This document shows, piece by piece, positions 1 through 10,702 of a stretch of 64,000 nucleotides of DNA. Source of the stretch: Orobanche coerulescens (lineage: Eukaryota; Streptophyta; Magnoliopsida; Lamiales; Orobanchaceae); the NCBI GenBank assembly GCA_033398695.1, contig CM065802.1, positions 75,874,096 to 75,938,095 on the forward strand. The letters run 5' to 3'. Below the pieces are notes generated by a model. The model saw only the letters and a list, made by a program, of their open reading frames with translations, searched no databases and was not told the origin of the DNA. The position numbers and the translations under genes were made by a program. Numbering within the stretch: position 1 is the first letter of the stretch; every line of letters starts with the position of its first letter.

Positions 1-18
1 AAGTGGGAGGACATCTCG

Positions 19-1062
19 ATGGATTTCATCACCAGTATGCCAAGGACTAGAACGGGAATGAACATGATTTGGGTTATAGTTGATCGACTAACCAAGTCGG
101 CTCATTTCCTAGGAATCAAAGATACATGGGGACCCGAAAGATTGGCGCGAGTATTTATTGCGGAGATAGTCAGGTTGCATGGGACGCCGAAGACCATTAT
201 TTCGGATCGAGATGGTCGTTTCGTGTCGCACTTCTGGAAAGCAGTTCACAAGGATTTGGGGACTGAGCTCAACTTTAGCACAGCTTATCATCCCCAAACA
301 GACGGTCAGTCCGAAAGGACTATTCAAACTGTAGAAGACATGCTTAGAGCCTGTGCTTTGGATTGGTCAACTGATTGGGAAGTTCATTTGCCATTAGTTG
401 AATTCACCTACAATAATAGTTGGCATGCTTCAATTAAGATGGCACCATTTGAAGCTTTGTACGGGAGAAGATGCCGATCACCCCTGAGTTGGGATGATTC
501 TTCGGACTTGATCGGGACGGAACCGAAATTGATTATTCAGACTCAAGAGAAGATAGCTTTGATTCGAGAGAGACTGTTGACTGCCCAGAGTCGACAGAAG
601 TCTTATGCCGATGTACGTCGTCGCCCTCTAGAGTTCGACGCTGGGGACCACGTACTATTGAAGGTGTCTCCTACACGAGGGATTTTCCGTTTTGGGAGAA
701 GAGGCAAGCTTAGTACGAGATATATCGGACCATTTGAGATCCTAGAGAGAGTTGGGGATTTAGCATACAGGTTGGCCTTACCGCCATCACTGAGTCATGT
801 TCACAATGTATTTCACGTATCCCAACTGCGGAAGTATGTACCGGACCCCAGTCACGTCATTGATTTCGACGAGATCGAGATAGCTAATGATGGCACCTTC
901 GAAGAGAGACCAATCAAGATACTTGAGAGCCGGATCAAACAATTGAGGAATAAACCAATACATTTGGTTAAAGTACAATGGTCACGACATGGAGTCGAAG
1001 AGGCCACTTGGGAAACGGAGGACGGTATGAAGGCTACATATCCGGAGTTGTTTTCATCCTAA
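19..1062 (+). CDS. Integrase core plus chromodomain-like C-terminus of chromovirus H (partial pol)
   Basis: This is the last part of a pol polyprotein; the true start is upstream of the window and the ATG at 19 is internal. Integrase inserts the retrotransposon cDNA into chromosomes. The three catalytic acidic residues are visible: D in MDF at residue 2, D in IISDRDGRF near residue 62, and E in SERTIQ near residue 99. After the core comes the [10 protein letters not shown]...LAYRLALPP module and HVFHVSQLRKYV-type linker. The C-terminal block KVQWSRHGVEEATWE is typical of chromovirus chromodomains, which steer insertion to heterochromatin. The frame is open to the stop at 1060-1062, 34 bp before the LTR. 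This is one of the best preserved frames in the window, so H is likely younger than its host element. Confidence 0.93.
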   Translation: MDFITSMPRTRTGMNMIWVIVDRLTKSAHFLGIKDTWGPERLARVFIAEIVRLHGTPKTIISDRDGRFVSHFWKAVHKDLGTELNFSTAYHPQTDGQSERTIQTVEDMLRACALDWSTDWEVHLPLVEFTYNNSWHASIKMAPFEALYGRRCRSPLSWDDSSDLIGTEPKLIIQTQEKIALIRERLLTAQSRQKSYADVRRRPLEFDAGDHVLLKVSPTRGIFRFGRRGKLSTRYIGPFEILERVGDLAYRLALPPSLSHVHNVFHVSQLRKYVPDPSHVIDFDEIEIANDGTFEERPIKILESRIKQLRNKPIHLVKVQWSRHGVEEATWETEDGMKATYPELFSS

Positions 1063-1248
1063 GTTTCGGGACGAAACTTTTTTTAGGGAGGAAGGATGTA
1101 ATACCCGAGATTTCTGTTATGTAATTGGAACTTGTGATATTGTAATGATTGTACTTTTGTCTGAGTACTATTCTCCGTATTTCATAATCCGATGTTGTCG
1201 AGCGTATAATTTCGTGTATGTGATTTAAAGGTTGAAATTCTGTGCATG

Positions 1249-1563
1249 TAGCGCACGCTACAGGCTAAGGGTAGCGTACGCTAACATGGTTTCATAGCGC
1301 ACGCTACAGAGTGTAATTAGCGCACGCTATGCGTGGTCAAATTGATTGAGACGTGCGGTAGGTGAGATCTGGCCGGGGGACCCTTGTCGGATTGTGTCGA
1401 ATGAACCTGGACGGCTTTCGGGAAAAGCCAAGTCAACGCCTTAGCGCACGCTACATGCATATGCGTAGCGCACGCTAAGTGCTGACTTCAGTTAAGTCAG
1501 ACAGCCGTTAGCGCACGCTACGAGCAGGGACTAACGCGCGCTAATAACCATTTATTATAAATA
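1249..1563 (+). promoter_or_regulatory. U3 palindrome array with TATA box, LTR H
   Basis: Eight copies of a 12-mer with consensus TAGCGCACGCTA occur at 1249, 1272, 1295, 1318, 1442, 1466, 1509 and 1532. The first four are spaced exactly 23 bp apart. The copy at 1272 (TAGCGTACGCTA) is a perfect palindrome; others differ from perfect at the centre. The last copy ends 13 bp before TATAAATA (1556-1563), so the array occupies the enhancer position of U3. The motif role is inferred; the repeats and the TATA are seen directly. Confidence 0.85.
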
Positions 1564-2230
1564 GGACAGCATCCTATTCGTGATTTCAGTTCTTTCTCCT
1601 CCCATAACCCGAACTCTTACACTTAGAACATAACTCCCTTCGTCCTAAACACTTCGTATCAACCTCCTAGTTCGAGATTGAAGATCGTATATCATTGGAG
1701 ATTGGTGTTCAAGCCTTCGACGTTGGATTGCTTCGGTTTCCTCCGTGTTCTTCACTACGTTGAGGTAGGTGATCCTTCACCAATACTAGTAGTGTTCTAA
1801 GGGTCATTTGATCATGTTTAGATAGCAAGTATTTCGTTAAAATCGGTCATCACATGTTAGAAGAATACTTTTGACGTATCGGCACTATATATCGTATGAA
1901 CCTTTGAACCATCTTATTATAAGGACTCCTAAGCATGTTCAAATCGATTTATGATCAGTAATCGGATATTACCCAGTTGCTACGTTGTACACGTTGGAAT
2001 CATGTGTTTTGGAACGTAAGACGATCGGAACTTAGATTATTTCTTGAAGATCGTAGATGGATTATGATATTGAGATGACTATCCGTATATTTGTATTTCA
2101 TAATCATAAAACTTCCACAAACCTTATTAGCATGTTATGCCCGAGGATAACTTGTATTATCACGGTAGAATTCATGAGCTCTTCACCATTCAACCCAGTT
2201 TTCAGTTTGCAGTATTCTGCCATGCAAGAT

Positions 2231-2418
2231 TAGCGCACGCTAATATGTGTGAGTTAACGTGCGCTATCGGGGTTCAGTTAACGCACGAAACGTACGTAGC
2301 GTACGTTATGAGACCAGCCGATCGCCCGATCCGTGGCTAGCGCACGCTAGTCTTATACGATAGCGTACGCTAACAGTCCGGCTTAGCGCACGTTACGTAG
2401 AGTACGTAGCGCGCGCTA
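2231..2418 (+). repeat. Second cluster of TAGCGCACGCTA palindromes in LTR H
   Basis: About eight further copies or close variants lie some 670 bp downstream of the TATA box, e.g. 2231-2242, 2255-2266, 2361 region and 2407-2418. The last is TAGCGCGCGCTA, a perfect palindrome. This cluster would be transcribed, unlike the U3 cluster. Confidence 0.8.
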
Positions 2419-2800
2419 AGCAATCCAGACAGCTTGTTTATTTTGAGCTTTTCGGCCGTAGGCCGAATTGTTAGGCCATTGTTCGACTTGAGATGATTTG
2501 TATATCATTCCTTTTGTTAAGGTTCGAGCTTGCTACGTTGATCGAAGGAGGCGACCTTCGAGTGGGTTGAGATCATTGAAGTATATCATTCTTGCCATCT
2601 TCGAGGCAAGTATCGTGATATGTTAATATTGGTATTTTTGGAGCATGCGTATGATTATTCATGATGTTGAACATGATATTTACTTCGTTGATTTGCCATG
2701 GTATTCGTTATATAGTGTTTATATGTTCATGTTGATGAACATAATGATTTGGCATATGTGTATGCATGAGTTGTGTTTGTATACGTTGTACGATCTATGC

Positions 2801-2950
2801 TGAGGGCGCTGGATCGGATGTCCACCTCGTGTTGGTCCGACGGGATCATCTTGGGATCTAGGCTGAGGGCGCTGGATCATTGGACGGGTTATTTCCACCT
2901 CGTGTTGGTCCGACGGGATCATCTTGGGATCTATCCGAGGGCGCTGGATC
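2801..2950 (+). repeat. Tandem repeat in LTR H with core GTTGGTCCGACGGGATC
   Basis: Two and a half copies of a 63-72 bp unit begin at about 2801, 2864 and 2936 with GAGGGCGCTGGATC. The first two contain CCACCTCGTGTTGGTCCGAC followed by GGGATCATCTTGGGATCT. Similar cores are repeated at the equivalent place in LTRs A and D. Confidence 0.8.
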
Positions 2951-3082
2951 ATTAGAATACCCATGCTGTGTAATGGAATCTTGTAGATTCGCATTGTCGG
3001 ATTCCGGTAGCGGAAGTCCGTGTGGTGTATCTTGTTATGTATTGTTGATGCATATTCGAATTGTTTAATATGATACTTGTAC

Positions 3083-3112
3083 TAGCATCGTTTTGCTAAC
3101 CCCTTCGGGGGT
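3083..3112 (+). other. Twin stem-loops in LTR H (possible R/U5 RNA structure)
   Basis: TAGCA (3083-3087) can pair with TGCTA (3094-3098). Immediately after, ACCCC (3099-3103) pairs with GGGGT (3108-3112) around a TTCG loop, a classic stable tetraloop in RNA. The same pair of hairpins recurs in other LTR families here. Confidence 0.6.
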
Positions 3113-3438
3113 GGACATTTGTTTTGATGTTCAGGTAGCCGAGGAGCGGAAAGCGACCACGATGCAGACGTGACGACGAAGGGGTTCAATGATGTTTATT
3201 GTTATTGGAGAATTGTTTTCTTGGTTTGGTTTCTGTACTCGAGTACGCGTGTCTTATTGATATTAATTCGATATGGTTGTATTAATTACTCGTTGAACCA
3301 GTTGTACGTTTTCACAAACTCGAATTTCCGCAGTATTGATGTCTTAGATTTACTTTCTCTTTTTTAAATTAGCCTTGTAAATCCTTACTTAAAGGGTTTA
3401 CGGCGCTGTAATTATTCCGAATATCTCGGGGTGTTACA

Positions 3439-4788
3439 CATTTGACTCTGAAGTGGTTCAGTTTTAGCTTTCCATTTATCATTATCCAATAATGGTGTAG
3501 ACTCTAGTAAAGAATTTACTTCATTAATTGAACTGTCGATGTCAAAATCTGAGCCAAAATGAGCAAGACAACTTTCAAAAAGATCATCATCTATTTTTGG
3601 AAAGAAATAAGGACCCATACTCTCTATCATATTTACCTCACAGACATCATCATGATCATCATGTTGTTGAGAAATGTTAAACATATTTAGTTCAATAGTC
3701 ATATTTCCAAAAGAAAATTTTATGATGCCATTTCTACAGTTAATTAATGCATTTGAAGTAGCTAAAAATGGCCTTCCTAAAACGACAGGGATTTGATCTT
3801 TGGTATTCTCAATAGGTTCAGTGTCTATGACTATAAAATCAACAGGAAAGTAGAATTTATCTACTTGAATCAGAATATCCTCTACGATTCCTCGAGGTAT
3901 TTTTATAGATCTATCAGCTAGTTGAAGTATCACAGATGTTGATTTTGGCTCCCCTAATCCAAGTTGTGTATAAACAGAATATGGTAATAAATTCACACTG
4001 GCTCCTAAATCAAGCAAGGCTCGTTTAATGATGTGATCTCCAATGACACAAGATATTGTAGGACTACCAGGATCTTTATACTTAACGGGAGTTTTATTTT
4101 GGATTATTGAGCTAACATGTTCAGCTAAAAATGCCTTTCTTGGAACATTTGTTCTTCTTTTTACAGTGCAAAGATCTTTCAAGAACTTAGAATAAGCATG
4201 CACTTGTTTAATAGCATCAAGGAATGGAATATTTATTCGAACTTGTTTAAATATTTCCATTATAGCTTTGTATTTCACACTTTTATCTTTTGGAATAAGT
4301 CTTTCAGGAAATGGAGCTTTTGGAACGTAAGGCTTTTCTTTTTCTTTAGAATCTTTTGATTTTGAAACTTGTGATTCATTTGGTTTTTCTTCCGGATCAT
4401 AGTCAGGCTTTTGTATTTCTTTTCTGCTTCTAAGGGTAGTTATAGACTGAACTTCTGCGTTAGAAGAGTTTACTTCATATTGTCTTTTAGGATTAGGGAT
4501 GGACTGACTCGGGAATGTTCCCTTTTCTCTTTCAGCTAAAGTTGTTGCAAGTTGACCAATTTGTGTTTCAAGCTTAGAAATAGCCTGTGAGTTTGATTGT
4601 ACAGCTTGCTGAGTTGATTGGAATATTTGTTGAGTAGACTGCATGAATTGTTGCAACGTATCTTCCAAAGATGGTTTCTTTGGCACTATAGAAGGATAAT
4701 GATAAGTATTTGGAGGATATTGATTAGGACGGGCATTTTGTTGATTTGACATATTCATTTGATGTCCTCCTTGATTCATTGGAGGCAT
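3439..4788 (-). pseudogene. Athila gag C-terminus and aspartic protease (interrupted)
   Basis: This minus-strand frame encodes the C-terminal part of Athila gag and the retroviral-type aspartic protease. It opens with a Q/N-rich linker (QSTQQAVQSNSQAISKLETQ near residues 55-75). A lysine-rich segment follows, then the protease with active-site motif LLDLGASVNLLP near residue 258; Athila proteases characteristically have D-L-G-A rather than D-T-G-A. The flap-end motif VVLGRPFLA lies near residue 336. The frame is open into the LTR of H; the residues read beyond 3439 belong to H. It is one frame away from the upstream gag frame, so a frameshift lies near 4780. Confidence 0.88.
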
Positions 4789-5288
4789 ATTTTGCTTCCA
4801 GGAAAAATTTGGATGATTCCTCCAATTTGGATTATAAGTTGGAGCAAATGGGTATCAGAAGATTTTCCATATGAATGTAACATATTGACTTCTTCATTAA
4901 AAATTTCTTGATTTTGTGGACCAGAGGGACAAGATTGAGATGAATGAAATGATTCCGCACATGAAATGCAAAATTCATGTTTTGAGTTTGACGAGGGGAT
5001 GGATTGCTTCAAGACTAACGCATCCACTTTTCGTACTAAATCATCTATAGTAGATTTTATTTCAACATCTTGTTTGACCTCGTAAATTCCACCTTTTTTT
5101 GGGGTCGTATGCATCGATTTGACTCTAGAGTCGAGTGAATTCCATTGTTGTGAATTAATTGACATATTTTCTAGTGCATTCCAAGCTTCGTCTCCAATAA
5201 GGTGAAGAAATTTTCCACCATGCATTGATTGGATTAATTGGCGATTGTTTGGAGTTAAACCGTCATAAAAATATTTTACCAACGCCAT
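4776..5288 (-). pseudogene. Athila gag, middle segment with CCHC knuckle
   Basis: This fragment continues the Athila capsid-like region (KYFYDGLTPNNRQLI, then an HGGKFL...AWNALE block). A helical segment (DDLVRKVDALVL) follows. At residues about 108-121 there is a zinc-knuckle pattern CISCAESFHSSQSC (C-x2-C-x4-H-x4-C), which binds the RNA genome in nucleocapsids. It lies between frameshifts near 5285 and 4780, so the gene is broken in the present copy. Confidence 0.83.
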
Positions 5289-5393
5289 ATTTCAAAACCA
5301 TGATGGGGACACTTAAGGATTAAATCATTAAATCTTTCCCAACACTCGTAAAATTCTTCATTTTCTTTTTGGAAAAATTCTGATATTTCTCTT

Positions 5394-5894
5394 CTAAGAC
5401 TCAGTTTTGGACATTGGAAAAAATTTTGCGAGAAATTTATTCACTAATTGGTCCCAACTCGTAATTGTTCTTGCTTGAAGAGAATTTAGCCAGAATTTTG
5501 CTTTATCTTTGAGTGAAAATGGAAATAATCTAAGTTTGACAGATTCATCAGAAATTTTTTGGAATCGGAAAGTAGAACAAATGTCGAGAAATTCCTTGAC
5601 ATGCATATAAGGATCTTCTCTTTCCAAACCATGAAAAGATGAAAGAAGTTGAATTATTGATGGTTTAAGTTCGAAATGAGTTGCATTAGTCGTAGGCAAC
5701 ACTATGCAAGAAGGAGAATTAGCACTCACTGGAGAAAAATATTCTATTAAAGTTTTCTCTTTTGCAACTTGATTATTTTGATTTTCGATTTCGTCCATTT
5801 TTGGTATCGGTTTTGTTTGTTGAACTTCAATTTTAGTTAATGACAATCTTCTTCTCGTTAATCGACCTTTATTATTTCGTTGCCAAACTTGCAT
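5394..5894 (-). pseudogene. Athila gag, N-terminal segment
   Basis: Start of the Athila gag frame. The Retrotrans_gag-like block runs from HFELKPSIIQLLSSFHGLE through DPYMHVKEFLDICSTF, SVKLRLFPFSLKDKAKFWLN and [15 protein letters not shown]. It stops just after FFPMSKTE. The coding signal continues in another frame through 5390-5290 ([17 protein letters not shown] is readable there), so a small indel is present near 5396. The true start may be either the ATG at 5894 or the internal one at about 5799; the latter gives the more usual acidic N-terminus. Confidence 0.85.
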
Positions 5895-7798
5895 TCACCG
5901 ATATTTCAATTTTTTTTACTTTGCATACAAACCAAATTATGATAGTCGATCGAACTTTCAGATCGTTGGAGGCGTCACAACGGTCGCACTTAAAATCCAA
6001 CTTTCTTCGGCATGTACAACAGAGGCCTTTTTGCCAAAATTCAATCGATTTTCAAAATCAGTTTGTACAAGATTGATATATAGCTTTTCTCTATTCAAAT
6101 TGAACAAAGTAGTGAGTGAAAAATATCAATCCCTTGTTGAATCTTTTAAAGGATTTTATTGTTTAATTATTGTTTTTGAGTTTTTATATTTTTATTATTA
6201 TTAATAATACAATGATAATTATTACAACTATTACTAAAATTATAGGATGTAATAGATTGCAAAGGAATAAATTTACTAATTGATCTACAGAAGCAATATC
6301 TATTTATAAACTAAATTGTACGACGAGAAATATTACAACTAAACTAAATGTCTAAGAATAATGTAAATAGAAAATAACAACTAAAAACACAATCTAAATT
6401 ACCACTACAAGATTCTATTAAAACTAAAGACAAGATATAAAAATTAAAAAAAAATTTGATTTTTTTTATATTTTTTTAGTTTTTATATTTTTATATTTAT
6501 TATAATTTTATTATATTTTTAGATTAATAATATAGAGCTAATATATATATATATATAGGGAGCTTTATTTTCAGAACTCTCTTAAATGCGAGAACTGCGA
6601 GAACTCCTCTAAACTAATGAGATTTTTTTTAAATACTAAAAAATATTATTAATTCAAAAGGGTATTATAGTAAAATACAATTTTTATTACGGGAAATAAC
6701 CCCTACTGATGATAACCCCTACTATATATATAACCCCTACTATATAGTAGGGGTTATGATCAGTAGGGGTTGTATGCATTGACATGATGTACATTATGTA
6801 TTATTAGGAGTACAAAAGGCGGTTCTCGCAGTTCTCGCACTTAACAGAGTTCTGAAAATAAAGTTATACTATATATATCAAGATATATTATTTATTTTTT
6901 TTTCAAAAAAAAAAAAATTAGATTTTTTTTAGAAAAAAAATAAAAATAAAAATTACAAACTTTTGTTTTATTTATGCAAACAATAAAAATATTTTTTTTA
7001 CAAATTTTCGTTTATGTTTTTTTTTTTTTATATAAATTTTCAGGTTTTTATTTTTCTTTAGTATTTTCCCTTTTTTATTAAAATATTGTAATTTATTTTC
7101 TTAAATAACAAATTCTGTTTTTATTAAAAAAATTCAAAGTTCAGAAAATTTTTATTATATATATTCCAGATTATTTAAATTATTAATTCTTAATCTGATT
7201 TTTTTTTAGATCTTTTATGAAAAGTAAATTTTTTAATAAAACTAGCAGGTTTTACTTTTAAAAAAAAATGCAGATTTTTATTTATTACGGAAAATAATAT
7301 TCCAGATTATTTTTTAATATATTTTTATTATTTTTTATTTTTTTCGAATTTAAATTAAATTTTTTGATTTTTTAAATATTAATATTCCAAAATTACAAAA
7401 ATATTACCTTCAAGTCTGAAACTTTTTTTTTATTTTCCAGATCTTGTTTTTAAATAAAAATTAATAAGTTCTGATTTTTATAAAATTTTTTAGATTTTTT
7501 ATATTTTTATATATTTTCGGACTTTTTTATTTTTTTATTATTTTATTATTATGATTACGAAAATGAACAGTAGCTTTTATTACTGTTATTATTATTAATT
7601 ATATTTTATATTTATTATTATAAGTTTTTATTATTTTTTAGATTTTTTTTATGAATAAAATAAATTCTACAACTAACACAATCTAAAACGGATATTAAAA
7701 AGACAGATAATAATAAAGAAAAGCAGTAAAATAAATAACTAGTAGAAGAATTTAACTAACTTGGTGACGACGGTCTTCTTGTACTTCGTTTGCGCCTC
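5895..7798 (-). other. AT-rich leader between Athila primer site and gag
   Basis: About 1.9 kb of very AT-rich sequence, with long homopolymer and TA runs and no reading frame of note, fills the untranslated leader typical of Athila elements. It contains a small inverted-repeat element at about 6559-6866. Nothing else is recognisable. Confidence 0.7.
6559..6866. mobile_element. MITE-like element with about 40-bp terminal inverted repeats
   Basis: The left end GAGCTTTATTTTCAGAACTC followed by GCGAGAACTGCGAGAAC (to about 6603) is mirrored on the right by GTTCTCGCAGTTCTCGCAC and GAGTTCTGAAAATAAAG (about 6822-6863). The interior is about 220 bp with TAACCCCTAC repeats that also fold back. The flanks are TA-rich, so the TSD cannot be fixed. 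The long TIRs suggest a Mutator-like MITE, but the superfamily is not proven. Confidence 0.65.
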
Positions 7799-7816
7799 CC
7801 CGGCAACGGCGCCAAA
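7799..7816 (-). other. Primer binding site of Athila element I
   Basis: On the minus strand the sequence after the LTR is TTTT then TGGCGCCGTTGCCGGGGA, the primer site widely seen in plant Athila elements. It fixes the element's orientation and the inner edge of the LTR at 7821. Confidence 0.88.
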
Positions 7817-7820
7817 AACT

Positions 7821-9152
7821 TGTTGTTGGTTGATTCTTTAGTCTAATACTCGCAAATGCACGATTTGTTCGATGTAGATATGCGGTGCAAGGTCGATTCC
7901 ACAGAGAGGACTATAATAGTGAAGTCAAATTATTCCTATCGTTTTGAACCAAATTATATTAAATTCTAACCTAGTCCCAAATAATTTTATTTTTGAATGG
8001 TTATAATAATTGCATTAAATAACAGTAATTTTTAAGTAGATTTTAGATAAATTGATTTTAAATAATTTACTAGGGTTTAGAGTCCACCAATGTCTATTTA
8101 TTATTTATTTTATATTTTAATTCCAGAAATTCAGAGAATAGATTCTGAAATCAATCTCACTATTTCCCTATAGATTTGACAATAATACAAAATTATAATT
8201 CAAATATAGATTTTCCTTCGCTTGAAAAATGTAATTTCTAAGCATTATATGTATCCAATTTAATGGAAAACAAATAATCAAAGAAATTAACTAATATCAA
8301 TAATCACAAGGCAATGAGGAATTTATAACTATAAAAAATACATGATATAATTGATGAAATAATATTTTCCTATTGAAACGAAAATCATAATCGTTAAAAA
8401 TATTTATTTGGAATTATTATATAAATATTAATAATAATATAAACATGGTTTCATCATAACCCCAATAAAAGAAAATTACTCACTCATAATAACAACACAA
8501 AAAAATAAATATTTCATAATATTATTACTTAAATATAATTTTATTACACAATATTTTTATTTCTCACTCTTACAACAATATCTCTCTATTTTTTTTTCCT
8601 TTTTTCTCCTCCCCAAACACTACACATTCATCCCCTATTTATACTACTTCAAAATCAATAAAATAATAATTTTTACAATTTTAAAATTCCACCACCTAAT
8701 AATTCATGGCTGCCCATGAGGTGCTGATGTCATGGATGACGTCAGTACAGAGTTGAAATTTCGGTCCAATCAGGTGTTGACACGTGGCACAATATGGTCC
8801 GTCTATTTAATTGCCCTTCGAACGCTCATAACTTCTTCATACGAACTCGGATTCGGATGAATTTTTTTTAAAATGATCGTCTCGACGAGACGAATAAAGT
8901 GAGACCAGTCGTGACTATATTTGAATTTTGTAAAAATATCGCCATTGAACCAATTGATCTGTCTTGTACCGGTTGGTTAACCTGCAGAGATAATTAATTT
9001 CAATTAATTATCCAAAAATAACATAAAATTATAGAAAATTTTAACAAAATGAAATAATATAAATATATGGTAAAACGAATAAATTATCACACAAAACACA
9101 CAATTATATACATAAAATACTAATAAAAATATTACTCAAAATATATCAAACA
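7821..9152 (-). repeat. 5' LTR of Athila element I (about 1.33 kb)
   Basis: The inner end (TGTTGTTGG in plus reading at 7821) follows from the primer site. The outer end at 9152 is inferred from the terminal CA before Helitron-like sequence. A minus-strand TATA box, TATAAATA followed by GGGG, lies at 8643-8636, consistent with a promoter in this orientation. The LTR is AT-rich and has no coding potential. The second LTR is not in the window, so the outer edge could be off by some bases. Confidence 0.7.
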
Positions 9153-9235
9153 TAAGTTTTGCTTCTTATTTAGATGTAGTTATGCATATATCATTTACTA
9201 TATATTTGCTCGACTAATTTATTGTTTTTTTAGTT

Positions 9236-10702
9236 TTGTATACAGTTGAGTTCCAAAATCGCGGGCTGCCGCACTGTCACCTGCTCCTCTGGATAGAATC
9301 TCATTCAAGGGTACGTACAAATGCGGACATCGATCGATATGTATCTGCCGAGTTGCCTGACAGAGGCTCTGATCCAGAAGGTCATCGTATTGTTACAGAG
9401 CTTATGATGCACGGCCCCTGCGGGGGGGCTAATAGGGCAGCTGCCTGTATGAGGGACAGTGATACGTGTAAGAAAGGTTTCCCAAATCCGTATTGTTATG
9501 CCACGTCTATCGACAAGAAAGGCTACGTCCACTACCGCCGTAGACCTACGACAAATACGACGATAAGGCAGAATGTTCAGCTGGATAATGGCTATGTTGT
9601 GCCACATAATATGCAGCTTCTTGCCAGGTTTTATGCGCATATCAACGTCGAGTATTGCGAATGGACGATGTTGATCAAATACCTATTCAAATATATTTCT
9701 AAAGGTACGGATCGCATTGTCACACAGATAACTAGATTTGTGGGAGATACACCGTCGACGAGCCAGCCACGTCCAATGAGAATTGATGAAATAAAAAATT
9801 ATATTGATGCAAGGTATATAGGACCGCACGAGGCCTGTTGGCGAATATTAGGATTCGATATCCATTACAGAGATCCGCCGGTTCAAATATTAGCTGTTCA
9901 CTTCGAAAATATGCAGCGTATTAGCTTTCGCAGGAACGAGACTTTGGAATCTATCATGAACAATCCGAGTAACAAGAAGACCACACTTACACAATGGTTG
10001 GACTTCAATGCTCATTCTACGTTGGGCAGACATTTGACATATCTAGAGTTTCCTTCAGAGTTCGTTTGGAATGGCCCTCCAAAGTTTTGGTCTCGAAGAC
10101 AAAATCTTAACAGGCCAACTCTTGGCAGATTAGCGTACGTACATCCAAGTGCTGGTGATTTGTTTTATGAGCGGCTTCTGTTGTGCCATCGAAAAGGCTG
10201 TGTATCCTTTGCAGACATACGTACGGTCAGGGGTCGCACTTATGCCACAAATAGAGCTGCGTGTGAGGCAATGGGCTTGCTAGCAGGTGATGGGAAATGG
10301 TCGTTGGCATTGGTAGAGGCAGGTTTAACGGCTACAGCATCAGAGATTAGGCAGTTGTTTTGTCAGATTCTGATATTCTGCGATGTCACCAACCCTATAG
10401 GTCTGTGGAATCAGCATTGGCGCCTGATGAGTGATGATGCACCGAGAATATTGTCACAACTTCTACATATTCCGGAGGTAAACCTTACTGATGAAGAGTT
10501 GCAAGCCGGAATTTTGTACGAGTTGGAAGGGACTCTAAGATTTTATGGAAAGTCCGTTACAGATTTCGACATGCGCCTTCCTTCACCTGATTTGCTCCAC
10601 ATCCTAAGCAACATAACAGTTATGGAAGAAAGAAGTTATGATCCAGATGCTATGGCCAACGAAAGAGATCGGTTTCTGCCAAAGCTTAACAATGAGCAGT
10701 GA
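9236..10702 (+). pseudogene. Helitron Rep (HUH endonuclease) domain
   Basis: Rep nicks and joins DNA strands during rolling-circle transposition. The HUH motif is seen at residues about 5-19 (EFQNRGLPHCHLLLW). LLARFYAHINVEYCEW lies near residue 122, and the tyrosine-containing motif IKYLFKYISKG lies near residues 148-158. The downstream block SEFVWNGPPKFWSRR...GRLAYVHPSAGDLFYERLLL is also standard for plant Helitrons. The N-terminal region normally preceding HUH is missing. The frame ends at a TGA (10700-10702) within the linker LNNEQ-stop-TVFDAV, but continues in the same frame as the helicase, so this is a nonsense mutation (CGA to TGA is the simplest change). Confidence 0.92.

Larger units (their letters stand above)
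1..3438 (+). mobile_element. Chromovirus (Ty3, Tekay-like) element H, 3' part
   Basis: This is the 3' portion of a plus-strand LTR retrotransposon, cut by the window start. It consists of the integrase end with a chromodomain-like tail, a purine-rich stretch (about 1084-1096) and a complete 3' LTR (1097-3438). The LTR begins TGTAATACCC and ends GTGTTACA. The sequence continuing at 3439 is the protease end of a minus-strand Athila element, so H was inserted into that element. The right copy of its TSD would be 3439-3443 (CATTT); the left copy lies outside the window. Confidence 0.93.
1097..3438 (+). repeat. 3' LTR of chromovirus H (2342 bp)
   Basis: The boundaries TG...CA are set by the pol stop plus polypurine tract on the left and the switch to Athila coding sequence on the right. 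Inside are a palindrome array (1249-1543), a TATA box (1556-1563), a second palindrome cluster (2231-2418), a short tandem repeat (2801-2950), two stem-loops (3083-3112) and the terminal block TTTACGGCGCTGTAAT (about 3398-3413) shared with other LTRs here. Small reading frames inside are incidental. Confidence 0.92.
3439..9152 (-). mobile_element. Athila-type (Ty3) element I, 5' half, minus strand
   Basis: Reading leftwards: LTR (9152-7821), primer binding site (7816-7799), long AT-rich leader, gag and protease (5894-3439). The rest of pol and the other LTR lie left of the window, beyond the inserted chromovirus H. Lineage is assigned from gag/protease sequence and a TGGCGCCGTTGCC primer site, both characteristic of Athila. 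The right LTR edge meets the truncated Helitron frame, so this element was inserted in the Helitron. Confidence 0.85.

Noticed and set aside
1249..2418. CRISPR-like array of short repeats
   Set aside because: Spacing is irregular overall, repeats are 12 bp palindromes inside a eukaryotic LTR, and no cas gene exists.
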